A stretch of 64,000 nt of DNA from Streptococcus mitis (lineage in GTDB: Bacteria > Bacillota > Bacilli > Lactobacillales > Streptococcaceae), in assembly GCF_005144795.1 (NCBI RefSeq), contig NZ_SWFJ01000005.1, positions 62,001 to 126,000 on the forward strand. Reading direction: 5' to 3'. How positions within the stretch are numbered: position 1 is the first letter of the stretch; each line of letters starts with the position of its first letter. Made by a program: the position numbers and the translations under genes. Shown piece after piece: positions 48,251 to 58,593 of this stretch. The notes under the pieces were generated by a model. That model did no database searches. It saw only the letters and a program-made list of their open reading frames with translations, and was not told where the DNA came from.

Positions 48251-49379
48251 TAAATATTCTGCCATTTTAGGAAACACAGTTGGTTTTCATGATATGTCAA
48301 CATTGACAGACCACCGTCCAGTAGCTAGTTTGCCATTTGGCGGTAAATATCGTTTGATTGACTTCCCGCTCTCAAGTCTTGCCAATGCTGGTGTTCGCAG
48401 TGTTTTTGGTATTTTTCAGCAGGATAATATTAGTTCTGTTTTTGACCATATCCGTTCAGGGCGTGAGTGGGGCTTGTCCACTCTTCTTAGTCACTATTAT
48501 CTAGGAATTTATAATACACGCGTTGAGAGTAGCACAGTAGGAAAAGAATATTACCAACAGCTGCTCACCTATTTAAAACGCTCTGGGTCAAACCAAACAG
48601 TATCACTCAACTGTGATGTTTTGATTAATATTGATTTGAACCAAGTGTTTCACCTACATAGTACAACAAAAGGACCTATCACTGTAGTTTATAAAAAACT
48701 AGCTAAGAAAGACATTTCAGAAGTAAATGCAATCTTGGAAGTGGATGAAACAGACCATGTTCGTTCTCATAAACTCTTTGATAGCAAGTCAACAGATGAA
48801 GTTTACAATATGTCTACAGATATCTTTGTTGTTGATACACCTTGGTTGATTGAACGCTTAGAAGAAGAAGCTAAGAAAGAACATCCAGAGAAATTGCGCT
48901 ATGTTTTACGGGATTTAGCTGCCAAAGAAGGGGCTTTTGCCTACGAGTACACAGGATACCTTGCAAATATTCACTCTGTAGAGTCTTATTACCAAGCTAA
49001 CAAAGATATGCTTGAATCGCAAAAATTCTATTCTCTCTTCTCACCAAATCAAAAGATTTATACAAAGGTTAAAAACGAAGAGCCAACTTACTACGCCAAT
49101 ACATCTAAGGTAAGTACATCTCAGTTTGCTTCTGGTAGTATCATTGAAGGTCAAGTGGCTAATTCTGTTCTATCACGCAATATTCATGTCCATAAGGATA
49201 GCTTGGTTAAAGATAGCATCTTATTCCCTCGTGTTGTTATTGGAGAAGGTGCTCAGGTAGAATATGCTATCTTGGACAAGGGTGTGGAAGTTGCAGATGG
49301 AGTTGTGATCCGTGGAACTGCAGAACATCCAGTCGTCGTTAAGAAAGGTGCTAAAGTAACAGAGGATATTCATTCATGA
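48240..49379 (+). CDS. glgD: Glucose-1-phosphate adenylyltransferase regulatory subunit
   Basis: A 379-residue GlgC paralogue. The N-terminal GG-G-GTRL nucleotide loop is lost ([20 protein letters not shown]), while [19 protein letters not shown] and the beta-helix part remain. In Firmicutes GlgD is poorly active alone and forms an activated heterotetramer with GlgC. It starts inside the glgC end (ATGAAGATTGA) and ends with ATGA overlap into glgA, so subunit expression is coupled. Confidence 0.95.
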   Translation: MKIDKYSAILGNTVGFHDMSTLTDHRPVASLPFGGKYRLIDFPLSSLANAGVRSVFGIFQQDNISSVFDHIRSGREWGLSTLLSHYYLGIYNTRVESSTVGKEYYQQLLTYLKRSGSNQTVSLNCDVLINIDLNQVFHLHSTTKGPITVVYKKLAKKDISEVNAILEVDETDHVRSHKLFDSKSTDEVYNMSTDIFVVDTPWLIERLEEEAKKEHPEKLRYVLRDLAAKEGAFAYEYTGYLANIHSVESYYQANKDMLESQKFYSLFSPNQKIYTKVKNEEPTYYANTSKVSTSQFASGSIIEGQVANSVLSRNIHVHKDSLVKDSILFPRVVIGEGAQVEYAILDKGVEVADGVVIRGTAEHPVVVKKGAKVTEDIHS

Positions 49380-50809
49380 AAATTTTATTTGTAGCAGCTG
49401 AGGGTGCACCCTTTTCAAAAACAGGTGGTTTGGGAGACGTCATTGGCGCTCTTCCTAAATCACTGGTAAAAGCGGGACATGAAGTTGCAGTGATTTTACC
49501 CTACTATGACATGGTAGAAGCTAAGTTTGGAGATCAGATTGAAGATGTTCTCCATTTTGAGGTCAGAGTTGGGTGGAGAAGCCAGTACTGTGGAATTAAG
49601 AAAGCAGTTTTAAACGGTGTAACCTTCTACTTTATTGACAACCAGTATTATTTCTTCCGTGGTCATGTTTACGGTGATTTTGATGACGGAGAACGCTTTG
49701 CTTTCTTCCAACTTGCTGCCATTGAGGCTATGGAAAGGATTGACTTTATCCCTGACCTTCTTCATGTTCATGACTACCATACAGCTATGGTTCCTTTCTT
49801 GTTAAAGGAAAAGTACAATTGGATTCAAGCTTACCGTAGTATTAAAACTGTTTTAACAATTCATAACTTGGAGTTCCAAGGTCAGTTTTCTGAAGGAATG
49901 CTTTGGGATCTATTTGGAGTTGACTTTGAACGTTATGCTGATGGTACCCTTCGCTGGAACAACTGTCTGAACTGGATGAAGGCTGGAATTCTTTACGCAG
50001 ACCGTGTGTCAACCGTTTCGCCTAGCTATGCCCATGAAATTATGACTAGTCAGTTTGGATGTAACTTGGATCAGATTCTTCGAATGGAGTCTGGTAAAGT
50101 TTCTGGTATCGTGAATGGGATTGATGATGATTTGTATAATCCTCAGACGGATGCCCTATTAGATTATCATTTTAATCAGGACGATTTGTCTGGAAAAGCA
50201 CAGAATAAGGCAAAATTACAAGAGAGAGTTGGCTTGCCAGTTAGAGCTGACGTTCCTCTGGTGGGAATTGTTTCTCGTTTGACACGTCAAAAAGGTTTTG
50301 ATGTAGTGGTCGAAAGTCTGCACCAGATCTTGCAAGAAGATGTTCAGATTGTTCTTTTGGGAACTGGCGACCCAGCCTTTGAAGGAGCCTTCTCATGGTT
50401 TGCTCAAATCTATCCAGACAAGCTATCAGCAAATATCACTTTTGATGTCAAACTAGCTCAAGAAATCTATGCTGCCTGTGACCTCTTCCTCATGCCGAGT
50501 CGTTTTGAACCGTGTGGCTTGTCTCAAATGATGGCTATGCGTTACGGAACCTTGCCATTGGTCCATGAAGTTGGTGGCTTGCGAGATACCGTTCGCGCTT
50601 TCAATCCAATAGAAGGAAGCGGTACTGGCTTTAGCTTTGACAATCTATCTCCTTACTGGTTGAATTGGACTTTCCAAACAGCATTGGACTTGTATAGAAA
50701 CCATCCTGACGTTTGGAGAAATCTACAAAAACAAGCTATGGAGTGTGATTTCTCATGGGATACAGCCTGCAGGTCATACCTTGACTTGTACCATAGTTTA
50801 GTTAATTAA
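49376..50809 (+). CDS. glgA: Glycogen synthase
   Basis: A GT5 glucosyltransferase that extends glucan chains from ADP-glucose. The 477-residue protein has the N-terminal [13 protein letters not shown] (the lysine of KTGG binds ADP-glucose), HVHDYHTAM, the Rossmann motif [14 protein letters not shown], and the C-terminal E-x7-E-like region [20 protein letters not shown]. It overlaps glgD by 4 bases (ATGA) and ends the operon at a strong terminator. Confidence 0.97.
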   Translation: MKILFVAAEGAPFSKTGGLGDVIGALPKSLVKAGHEVAVILPYYDMVEAKFGDQIEDVLHFEVRVGWRSQYCGIKKAVLNGVTFYFIDNQYYFFRGHVYGDFDDGERFAFFQLAAIEAMERIDFIPDLLHVHDYHTAMVPFLLKEKYNWIQAYRSIKTVLTIHNLEFQGQFSEGMLWDLFGVDFERYADGTLRWNNCLNWMKAGILYADRVSTVSPSYAHEIMTSQFGCNLDQILRMESGKVSGIVNGIDDDLYNPQTDALLDYHFNQDDLSGKAQNKAKLQERVGLPVRADVPLVGIVSRLTRQKGFDVVVESLHQILQEDVQIVLLGTGDPAFEGAFSWFAQIYPDKLSANITFDVKLAQEIYAACDLFLMPSRFEPCGLSQMMAMRYGTLPLVHEVGGLRDTVRAFNPIEGSGTGFSFDNLSPYWLNWTFQTALDLYRNHPDVWRNLQKQAMECDFSWDTACRSYLDLYHSLVN

Positions 50810-50814
50810 TAGAT

Positions 50815-50845
50815 AAAATCGTATGATGATTTCATACGATTTTTG
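50815..50845 (+). terminator. Terminator of the glg operon
   Basis: AAAATCGTATGA / TCATACGATTTT, a perfect 12-bp stem with a 5-base loop, continuing into T. Confidence 0.92.
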
Positions 50846-50867
50846 GGCTATTTAGAGAGGAGGAGTG

Positions 50868-51524
50868 ATGTCTCAAGTAAAAGGATTGTGTGTTATGGAT
50901 GTTGATGGAACCTTAATCCTAGAAGAAGTGATTGATTTGTTGGGAAGAGAGGCAGGTCGTGAGGAAGAAATTTCGCAGATTACAAGTCGGGCAATGAGAG
51001 GAGAGTTGAACTTTGAAAGAAGTTTACGAGACAGAGTGTCCTTGTTGGAAGGTCTTCCTATTTCGGTTTTTGATAAAGTCTTCAACACTATTCATCTAAC
51101 GCCAAATGCCCAGAAATTTATCTCTATTCTCCAAAAGAACGACATCCTAGTTGGTCTGGTGTCCGGTGGATTTACACCAATAGTTGAGAGATTAGCAAAA
51201 TCTCTTGGAATTGCCTATTTTTATGCCAACCAACTTGAAGTCAAAGACGGTCTTTTAACAGGAAAATTAGTTGGACAAATTATCAGTCCCCAGATCAAAA
51301 AAGAGACTCTAGAACAATGGAGAGAGGAACTAAAACTTTCTAAAGATAGAACAATTGCAATCGGTGATGGAGCCAATGATTTATTAATGTTGAAGTCAGC
51401 AGGACTAGGAATCGCCTTTTGTGCCAAAGAAGTGCTCAAAAAAGAAATACCGAATTATGTTGATAAGAGAGATTTTTTAGAAGTTCTTCCTTTGATTGAC
51501 TGGTTAGAATGGGGTAAAATATGA
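50868..51524 (+). CDS. HAD-superfamily phosphatase (SerB/PSPase-like subfamily IB)
   Basis: A 218-residue HAD phosphatase. It has the nucleophile motif VMDVDGTLI near residue 12, a short helical cap (about 25-75), [18 protein letters not shown] (motif II) and [13 protein letters not shown] (motif IV), which together resemble phosphoserine phosphatases. It may act on phosphoserine, but being coupled to glycerate kinase it may act on another phosphorylated C3 acid. I start at the ATG at 50868 (MSQVKGL), with AGGAGG upstream. Its end overlaps the glycerate kinase gene by 4 bases. Confidence 0.88.
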   Translation: MSQVKGLCVMDVDGTLILEEVIDLLGREAGREEEISQITSRAMRGELNFERSLRDRVSLLEGLPISVFDKVFNTIHLTPNAQKFISILQKNDILVGLVSGGFTPIVERLAKSLGIAYFYANQLEVKDGLLTGKLVGQIISPQIKKETLEQWREELKLSKDRTIAIGDGANDLLMLKSAGLGIAFCAKEVLKKEIPNYVDKRDFLEVLPLIDWLEWGKI

Positions 51525-52636
51525 AGATTGTAATTGCACCAGATTCATTTAAGGAAAGCTTGACCGCTGAAGAGGTGGCTGAAGCTATTAAAAGAGGCTT
51601 CCAACAATCAATAGCAGATGTAGAATGTCTTCTCTGCCCTATTGGTGATGGGGGAGAAGGTACCGTTGATGCTATTAGACATTCTATTGACTTTGAAGAA
51701 AAATGGATCCAAGTTACAGGACCTTTTGGACCAAAAGAAGCCATGCGCTATTTTCAAAAAGGGGAACTGGCACTATTTGAAGTAGCTGACTTGGTTGGTC
51801 TTGGAAAGATTCCGATAGAGAAACGAAATCCACTGCAAATCCAAACTCGTGGTATCGGAGAGTTGATTTGCCATCTCATTGCTAAAGGGATTAAAGATAT
51901 CTATATCGGTGTTGGTGGCACGGCCAGTAATGATGGAGGACTGGGGATGGCTGCTGGTTTAGGTTATCAATTTTATGATAAGAATGGAAATGTCTTGCCC
52001 TCTTGTGGTCAATCCTTATTGAACTTAGCTTCTGTTTCAATAGAAAATCGCTATGAAATTCCTGAAGATGTGCAAATTCGTATTTTAGCAGATGTCGTGA
52101 GTCCCTTATGTGGTCCTCAAGGTGCGACCTATATTTTTGGCAAACAAAAAGGCCTAGATCCTACTATGTTTGAGGCCGTAGATCAGGCAATCCAAGATTT
52201 TTATGAAAAAGTTTCACCTGCAACATTAGAAATTAAAGGAACAGGAGCTGGTGGGGGTATTGCTGCCGGTTTGTGTGCCTTTGCTCAGGCAAGAATCGTA
52301 TCTGGAATAGATACCTGCTTGGATCTAATCAACTTTGATAAGAAAGTTGCAGATGCTGATTTGGTAGTTGTAGGAGAAGGAAGGCTAGATCGTCAAAGTT
52401 TAGCAGGTAAAGCGCCGATAGGCGTAGCAAAAAGAACCCCTGTCGGAGTTCCTGTCATTGCTATTTGTGGTAGTATTGCTGAGGATTTACCTTCCCTACC
52501 ATTTGAGAATATCCAAGCGGCTTTTTCAATTTTGGAGAAAAGTGAACCTCTAGAAGATAGTTTGAAAAATGCCAGTCTATATTTGGAGCACACGGCTGCC
52601 AATATAGGGAATTTATTAAATATGCGCAAGATTTAG
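51521..52636 (+). CDS. glxK: Glycerate kinase (GlxK/GarK family)
   Basis: Phosphorylates D-glycerate, in this family usually to 2-phosphoglycerate, which feeds enolase. The 371-residue protein begins [19 protein letters not shown] and shows [32 protein letters not shown] and [15 protein letters not shown], the family's hallmarks, with [17 protein letters not shown] near 290. It is coupled to the HAD gene by ATGA overlap and lies 0.6 kb from eno, which would use its product. Its stop overlaps the convergent DUF1694 stop by 4 bases. Confidence 0.93.
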   Translation: MKIVIAPDSFKESLTAEEVAEAIKRGFQQSIADVECLLCPIGDGGEGTVDAIRHSIDFEEKWIQVTGPFGPKEAMRYFQKGELALFEVADLVGLGKIPIEKRNPLQIQTRGIGELICHLIAKGIKDIYIGVGGTASNDGGLGMAAGLGYQFYDKNGNVLPSCGQSLLNLASVSIENRYEIPEDVQIRILADVVSPLCGPQGATYIFGKQKGLDPTMFEAVDQAIQDFYEKVSPATLEIKGTGAGGGIAAGLCAFAQARIVSGIDTCLDLINFDKKVADADLVVVGEGRLDRQSLAGKAPIGVAKRTPVGVPVIAICGSIAEDLPSLPFENIQAAFSILEKSEPLEDSLKNASLYLEHTAANIGNLLNMRKI

Positions 52637-53079
52637 CCAAACCATTTCTTCCATAAGGATGTTTTGGCTGGTTCTTCCTTTTTAACTTCCCAAAGTTTTG
52701 GAAAAGCAAGTCGAAGATCCTTTTCTTCTACTTGTACTGGTGCATTGCTATGGATAATCAGGCCAAAAGGAGAAGAAGTATGCTCTTCAGATACAATGGT
52801 AGCTTGACTATCAGTTTCTTTTGCTTCTTTTAAGTAGAAAACTTGTTTGTCAAATTCGATAGTTGGTGAAATCTTCACAAATAGTGGCTCTGCTTTTTCC
52901 TGAAGGTTTTCTAAAATGGATAAAAAGCCTTTTTCTAACTGAGGACTATTTGCTGTGTCAATATCTGCATATCCAAGAACTCTTTCCTCAAAAGTGCCAA
53001 GATAGCGTCTTTGCTCATCCGGATTAATTTTTGGCCCACCGTGAGCTTTTTCAAGTAATTGTTTTGATAAATCTGTCAT
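52633..53079 (-). CDS. DUF1694 (YueI-like) protein
   Basis: A 148-residue soluble protein with the N-terminal motif [20 protein letters not shown] and [10 protein letters not shown] that marks the DUF1694/YueI family of Firmicutes. The fold is related to ribosomal-stalk-like domains; function is unknown. The C-terminal tail is basic ([16 protein letters not shown]). The ATG is 6 nt after a TGA-TATACT box and has no ribosome binding site, so the transcript is probably leaderless. Confidence 0.85.
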   Translation of the reverse strand: MTDLSKQLLEKAHGGPKINPDEQRRYLGTFEERVLGYADIDTANSPQLEKGFLSILENLQEKAEPLFVKISPTIEFDKQVFYLKEAKETDSQATIVSEEHTSSPFGLIIHSNAPVQVEEKDLRLAFPKLWEVKKEEPAKTSLWKKWFG

Positions 53080-53085
53080 GAAAAC

Positions 53086-53094
53086 AGTATATCA
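53086..53094 (-). promoter_or_regulatory. Promoter of the DUF1694 gene, predicted leaderless
   Basis: On the minus strand TGA-TATACT, then 6 bases, then the ATG at 53079. A -35 is not evident. Confidence 0.65.
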
Positions 53095-53118
53095 TAAAAG
53101 TTAGAATAAAACAGACAA

Positions 53119-53204
53119 AAGAAAGCGATTACTTTATAAAGTTAAGGAAAATTTGCACAAAGATAACGTTTTTTCTTGAAAAAGGAGGGGTTTTAAGGTA
53201 TTAT
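53119..53204 (+). promoter_or_regulatory. eno promoter with upstream cre site
   Basis: TTGAAA (53176-53181), 17 bases, TATTAT (53199-53204). AAGAAAGCGATTACT (53119-53133) matches 14 of 15 positions of the cre form WTGNAANCGNWNNCW and is centred about 85 bp before the predicted start. That is a position from which CcpA activates rather than represses. Confidence 0.7.
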
Positions 53205-53239
53205 AGAGGTGTAAAAAATTTAACTCATAAGGAGAGTAA

Positions 53240-54653
<1,414 letters not shown>

Positions 54654-54684
54654 TATTCAGGGGGCAAAAAAGGGGCAGTGTTTA

Positions 54685-54693
54685 TGGTATAAT
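54685..54693 (+). promoter_or_regulatory. Promoter of the YkgJ-like gene
   Basis: TGG-TATAAT, an extended -10, giving a leader of about 24 nt that contains GAAAGAAA before the ATG. Confidence 0.65.
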
Positions 54694-54723
54694 AGACAAA
54701 AATACGTGAATTAGAAAGAAATT

Positions 54724-55218
54724 ATGTCTAAAGAAATTGATATTGAGTATTACCACCAGCTAGCCTTGCAAAAGCAAAAGGAGCACCGTAAAATTTTAGC
54801 CAATTTAAAGAAAAAACCACCAAAAAATCTGGATAAGATAGCCCAACAGATTCACCAAGAAGTTTTTGCGGAGATTGATTGTACGGCCTGTGCCAACTGT
54901 TGCAAGACATTGGGGCCTGACTTTAAAGAAGCGGATATTACACGAATCGCCAAGTACTTTAAGATGAAATTACCTGCTTTTGAAGCAGAGTTTTTGCAAG
55001 TAGATGAAGATGGTGATAAGGTTTTTAAATCCATGCCTTGTCCCTTTCTAGGAGGAGATAATCTCTGTTCCATCTATGAAGTTCGTCCAAAGGCCTGTCG
55101 AGAGTTCCCCCATACAGATCGCAAAAAGATCCATCAAATCAACCATTTGACGATTAAGAATACTTTGACCTGTCCGGCAGCCTATCTCTTTGTTGAGAAA
55201 TTAAAGGATAAGTTATAG
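54724..55218 (+). CDS. YkgJ-family cysteine-cluster protein
   Basis: A 164-residue soluble protein of the YkgJ (zinc- or iron-chelating) family. It has the cysteine motif CTACANCC (residues about 56-63), further cysteines in MPCPFLGGDNLCSIYEVRPKAC and a last in TLTCPAAY. The eight-cysteine pattern suggests an Fe-S cluster or metal site; function is not established. The first 45 residues are helical and charged, as in an RNA- or protein-binding extension. Single gene with its own promoter. Confidence 0.88.
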   Translation: MSKEIDIEYYHQLALQKQKEHRKILANLKKKPPKNLDKIAQQIHQEVFAEIDCTACANCCKTLGPDFKEADITRIAKYFKMKLPAFEAEFLQVDEDGDKVFKSMPCPFLGGDNLCSIYEVRPKACREFPHTDRKKIHQINHLTIKNTLTCPAAYLFVEKLKDKL

Positions 55219-55275
55219 AGATTTAAAGGATAAAAAATTTCTAATAATAACTAACAATATGAAGGGAGTACTCCT

Positions 55276-55308
55276 GTGCCTAGACCGAAAACAAAATAGG
55301 AGCTAGTG
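55276..55308 (+). pseudogene. Severed N-terminus of the ClbS/DfsB-like gene (in-frame TAG)
   Basis: GTG at 55276 is preceded by AAGGGAG at the right distance. It reads V-P-R-P-K-T-K, then TAG (55297-55299), then E-L-V and straight into the frame of the following gene. ClbS/DfsB proteins normally begin in this way (a PRP/PSS-like turn, then K-E-E-L), so the TAG looks like a recent nonsense change of a Lys, Glu or Gln codon. Confidence 0.7.
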
Positions 55309-55815
55309 ATGGCCTCTAAGGAAAACTATGAAAAGCTCAATCGTTTCATATCCCAACTAGGTGAAGATGAGCTACAGACTCCATTTGATTTCTCAAGAGA
55401 CTCAAAGAAAAAAGAAGCTCACTGGAAAAGGGATAAGAATCTAAGAGATGTCCTGATTCATCTTTATGAATGGCAGCAGTTACTTTTGACTTGGGTCCAT
55501 TCTAATCAAGAAGGTCACGAAAGACCTTTTCTCCCTGAGTCTTATAATTGGAAAACTTATGGACAAATGAATGACGCTTTTTGGAAGAAGCACCAGAAAA
55601 CTTCTTTAGAAGAAGCGACTAGACTATTAGAGCAATCGCATAAAGAGGTTTTAGAGTTGATAGAAGTTTTTAGCAATGACGAACTCTTTACCAAAGGTGT
55701 CTATCAGTGGACGGGTGGGACAAGTCTAGGTTCTTACTTTGTCAGTAACACCTCCGGTCATTATGATTGGGCTAGCAAAAAACTCAAAGCACATCGGAAG
55801 AATTGTCAGGAATAG
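55309..55815 (+). CDS. ClbS/DfsB-family four-helix bundle protein (N-terminally shortened)
   Basis: A 168-residue protein like the DfsB/ClbS family (formerly DUF1706), which includes the colibactin self-resistance hydrolase ClbS. The family pattern is clear: ENYEKLNRFISQL, a HxxxW-like helix (VLIHLYEWQQLLLTWV), FLPESYNWKTYGQMN, and FSNDELFTKGVYQWTGGTSL. As written the product starts at the ATG at 55309, using TAGGAG as ribosome binding site, because the original start at 55276 is cut off by a stop. About 11 residues of helix 1 are thus missing, and activity may be reduced. Substrate unknown. Confidence 0.8.
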   Translation: MASKENYEKLNRFISQLGEDELQTPFDFSRDSKKKEAHWKRDKNLRDVLIHLYEWQQLLLTWVHSNQEGHERPFLPESYNWKTYGQMNDAFWKKHQKTSLEEATRLLEQSHKEVLELIEVFSNDELFTKGVYQWTGGTSLGSYFVSNTSGHYDWASKKLKAHRKNCQE

Positions 55816-55867
55816 ATGGCCTATTTGAAATGGCAAGAATCAGTTCTTTTAAAAGTAAGATAAAAGC

Positions 55868-55896
55868 AAAGGGCTATCAAGTGATGTAGCCCTTTT
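55868..55896. terminator. Bidirectional terminator between the ClbS-like gene and dhaQ
   Basis: AAAGGGCTA / TAGCCCTTT, a 9-bp perfect stem with a 10-base loop, followed by T on the plus strand and preceded by an A-rich stretch. Confidence 0.82.
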
Positions 55897-55912
55897 GAGT
55901 TATACAAGCAAA

Positions 55913-56902
55913 TTACCATGCAAAAGCTGTCGTTGGAGCATTGAGCGCTTCTAACCACTGTTTATTTTTTACGGGGCAAAGAGTTACGGATATACCTGCC
56001 ATATCTAGGCTGGTCATAAATGTTCCTGATTTTATAAAAGTAATAGTGACTCCTTCAATTTCTAAGAGTTGAAGGAGATCATTGATAAATATGCCCATTT
56101 CTAAGTTGCTGGTAGTGCCTAGATTATTTACAAGCAATATAAATTGATCACCCTTTTTCCAATGATAGTGTAATCTTAATTTACTTATAATTTCATTTGC
56201 AAGGATTTCCGATGATTGGAATGGGACGATACGATAGCCTTCTTCGCCATGTATCCCAATACCATAAGAAATATTTCCTTCTTCCAAGTTAAATAGTGGA
56301 AGGGTGGCTTGGGGGAGACTAGCAGCTTTCGTTGCAAAGCCAATTGTTGCGATTTCTGGAGCAAGTTCATGACCTAAATCAGTTAGTTGCTCGATGTCGG
56401 CACCATTTTGAGCTGCATATCCTAGAACTTTATGAAGTAAGATTGTACCTGCAAGCCCTCTTCCTCTAATTTGAAATCTATTGTGAGGTTCAATAGAAAT
56501 ATCGTCGTGTGCTAGACTATAGCCGACTTTAATTCCTTCTTTTCTAGCAGTGTTAATGGCCGAGCTAAATTCTTTGATGTCTGCTTCGAAATTTTTTACA
56601 ATGATGAAGACACCGTGACCATTGTTTAAAAAACGAATGGACTCTAAGATTTCAGTTCTTGTAGGAGGAGTATATAATTGGCCATAGATAGCAGCAGTAA
56701 GCATTCCTTCTCCCACATATCCAATATGCGCAGGTTCGTGACCAGAACCTCCACCCGACAATATGGGAACCTGATGAGGATTGCGATTTTTTTGATAGAT
56801 TAATGGTAAGGTAGGATGTTTTTCTAATTCAGGATGACTGCTGACAGTTGCCGAAATGTAACTTGAAATAATTTTCTGTTTATGATTTGAAATAAATGTC
56901 AT
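55913..56902 (-). CDS. dhaQ: DhaQ, DhaK-like co-activator protein
   Basis: A 329-residue paralogue of dihydroxyacetone kinase subunit DhaK. In Lactococcus lactis DhaQ binds dihydroxyacetone covalently through a histidine and then activates DhaS, acting as a sensor rather than an enzyme. Here the DhaK-type residues are kept: GGGSGHEPAH with His55, Asp108 (KNFEADIKEF) and the substrate-binding His218 (YGIGIHGEEGY). Compared with DhaK, GFVGDGML is GYVGEGML. It overlaps the dhaS end by 4 bases and lies on the opposite strand to dhaKLM. Confidence 0.9.
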   Translation of the reverse strand: MTFISNHKQKIISSYISATVSSHPELEKHPTLPLIYQKNRNPHQVPILSGGGSGHEPAHIGYVGEGMLTAAIYGQLYTPPTRTEILESIRFLNNGHGVFIIVKNFEADIKEFSSAINTARKEGIKVGYSLAHDDISIEPHNRFQIRGRGLAGTILLHKVLGYAAQNGADIEQLTDLGHELAPEIATIGFATKAASLPQATLPLFNLEEGNISYGIGIHGEEGYRIVPFQSSEILANEIISKLRLHYHWKKGDQFILLVNNLGTTSNLEMGIFINDLLQLLEIEGVTITFIKSGTFMTSLDMAGISVTLCPVKNKQWLEALNAPTTAFAW

Positions 56903-57429
56903 TGTGGTCTCTTTCCAATAATTGTCATGATTAGAAAGTCTGGTTGTGGAACTGGACTTTTTTTATTGACGTAAGCCTTCACGATTTCTGCTAGAGCATG
57001 TGAATGATAGTCTAACAAAAAACAAGTATAAGCAGATGAATCGATATCAATCTGACCGTATTCTCTTAAAATTTTTGATACAAGCAAGCGACAGTAGCTG
57101 ATAAAGTGGTCATAGAAGTTATTTTGCCCTTGAATATCAAAAAGTTGAATATAAAAGTCACGCTCTTGTTCGAAATAAAAAAATAATTCTTGTAATAGTT
57201 TTTGGCCTGAAATGAAGTCCAAGTTATTGGTGATATACTCGGTTAAGTCATTTTCAAATATCCAGTCTAGCAGTTCATATTTGTCAAGAAAGTGATTATA
57301 AAAGGTCTGTCTACGAATGCCAGCTGATTCCATGATATCTACAATAGAGATTTTGTCAAATTCTCTAGTAGCTAATAGGTCTCTAAATGCCTTGGCAATC
57401 CGTTTTTTTGTAATAAGTGATGATGCCAT
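56899..57429 (-). CDS. dhaS: DhaS, TetR-family transcriptional activator of dhaKLM
   Basis: A 176-residue TetR-type regulator. The HTH is at residues 8-55 (KKRIAKAFRDLLATREFDKI, then VDIMESAGIRRQTFYNHFLDK). In L. lactis DhaS together with DhaQ and dihydroxyacetone activates dhaKLM, an exception among TetR repressors. Gene order here (dhaS-dhaQ divergent from dhaKLM) and the operator in the shared promoter region support the same role. First gene of its operon; AGGAAG lies near the ATG. Confidence 0.9.
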   Translation of the reverse strand: MASSLITKKRIAKAFRDLLATREFDKISIVDIMESAGIRRQTFYNHFLDKYELLDWIFENDLTEYITNNLDFISGQKLLQELFFYFEQERDFYIQLFDIQGQNNFYDHFISYCRLLVSKILREYGQIDIDSSAYTCFLLDYHSHALAEIVKAYVNKKSPVPQPDFLIMTIIGKRPQ

Positions 57430-57454
57430 AGGAAGCCTTTCTTTTACTTACTTC

Positions 57455-57489
57455 ATTTTACCAAAAAAATGTTTTAAACGGGTTTAAAA
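57455..57489 (-). promoter_or_regulatory. dhaSQ promoter with an 18-bp palindrome
   Basis: On the minus strand TGG-TAAAAT (57455-57463) is an extended -10. TTTTAAAC-GG-GTTTAAAA (57472-57489), a perfect inverted repeat, covers its -35 position and lies 2 bp from the DhaS operator. Confidence 0.55.
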
Positions 57490-57490
57490 G

Positions 57491-57514
57491 GGGACAAATA
57501 ATAGAATCTGTCCC
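57491..57514. promoter_or_regulatory. DhaS operator
   Basis: GGACAAAT-N6-ATCTGTCC (57492-57513), extended by one G/C pair each side, fits the L. lactis DhaS site GGACACAT-N6-ATTTGTCC in half-site and spacing. It ends right before the dhaK -35, the usual place for an activator contacting RNA polymerase. Confidence 0.85.
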
Positions 57515-57556
57515 TTATCATCCAGCAATAAAAAATATATAATGAAAGCGAAAACA
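57515..57556 (+). promoter_or_regulatory. dhaK promoter with overlapping cre site
   Basis: TTATCA (57515-57520), 17 bases, TATAAT (57538-57543). ATGAAAGCGAAAACA (57542-57556) fits the cre consensus WTGNAANCGNWNNCW at all 15 positions and covers the start of transcription, implying glucose repression through CcpA. Confidence 0.8.
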
Positions 57557-57582
57557 AAGGTAAATGCCGAAAGGAGTTTCTC

Positions 57583-58572
57583 ATGAAAAAAATTATAAAT
57601 GAACCGATACAGGTTGTTGATGAAATGTTGCAGGGGTTGTCATTCATGCATGATGACTTGGTAGAACGCTTAGATGGTTTTGATGTCATCGTTAGAAAGG
57701 CAGAAAAGACAGGAAAAGTTGGACTCATTTCAGGTGGAGGTTCAGGACATGAACCAAGTCATGCTGGATTTGTAGGAGATGGAATGTTATCTGCTGCCAT
57801 TTGTGGAGCAGTCTTCACTTCACCTACTCCGGACCAAATTTTAGAAGCCATCAAGGCGGCTGATGAAGGTGCTGGAGTTTTCATGGTCATCAAGAACTAT
57901 TCTGGTGACATTATGAACTTTGAAATTGCACAAGAACTTGCTGAAATGGAAGGTATTGATGTAGCAAGTGTTGTGGTCGATGATGATATTGCGGTTGAAA
58001 ATAGTCTCTATACCCAAGGCCGTCGAGGTGTTGCCGGTACTATATTAGTCCATAAAATTTTGGGTGATGCGGCTCGTTCTGGTAAATCATTATCTGAAAT
58101 GAAGGACTTGTCCGACAAACTTGTCTTAGAAATTAAAACAATTGGGCTGGCCCTGTCTGGAGCAACCGTTCCTGAGGTTGGGAAACCAGGTTTTGTTCTA
58201 GAAGATGATGAATTTGAATATGGAGTTGGTATTCACGGTGAGCCAGGATATAAAAAAGAGAAAATGCAACCTTCAGCACAATTGGCCTCAGAATTGGTTG
58301 AAAAACTATCTGAAGGTTTCCAACTTAAAGCCGGTGAACGCTATGGGCTTCTCATCAATGGTTTAGGAAGCACTCCTCTTATGGAACAATACGTATTTGC
58401 AAATGATGTGGCTAAATTACTCCATGAAAAAGGTGTTGAGTTGGCGTTTAAGAAAATTGGAAACTATATGACATCAATCGATATGGCTGGTTTGTCATTA
58501 ACATTGATTCGATTGGCAGATGATGAATGGTTGGATGCTCTAAATGCACCTGTTAGTACACCAGCTTGGTAA
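57583..58572 (+). CDS. dhaK: Dihydroxyacetone kinase subunit DhaK
   Basis: Binds dihydroxyacetone covalently and presents it for phosphorylation by DhaL. The 329-residue protein has SGGGSGHEPSH (His56), NYSGDIMNFE (Asp109) and the hemiaminal-forming His218 in YGVGIHGEPGY. It is the first gene of dhaKLM, with AAAGGAG before the ATG. Substrate comes from glycerol oxidation or from outside; product dihydroxyacetone phosphate enters glycolysis. It clearly resembles DhaQ across the divergent promoter. Confidence 0.96.
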   Translation: MKKIINEPIQVVDEMLQGLSFMHDDLVERLDGFDVIVRKAEKTGKVGLISGGGSGHEPSHAGFVGDGMLSAAICGAVFTSPTPDQILEAIKAADEGAGVFMVIKNYSGDIMNFEIAQELAEMEGIDVASVVVDDDIAVENSLYTQGRRGVAGTILVHKILGDAARSGKSLSEMKDLSDKLVLEIKTIGLALSGATVPEVGKPGFVLEDDEFEYGVGIHGEPGYKKEKMQPSAQLASELVEKLSEGFQLKAGERYGLLINGLGSTPLMEQYVFANDVAKLLHEKGVELAFKKIGNYMTSIDMAGLSLTLIRLADDEWLDALNAPVSTPAW

Positions 58573-58593
58573 GACTCAAGGAGGAAATGTCGC

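Noticed and set aside
54658..54680. G-rich repeats after eno (GGGGGC, then GGGGC) as a possible phage attachment core
   Set aside because: No integrase, no second copy of the sequence and no tRNA end nearby.
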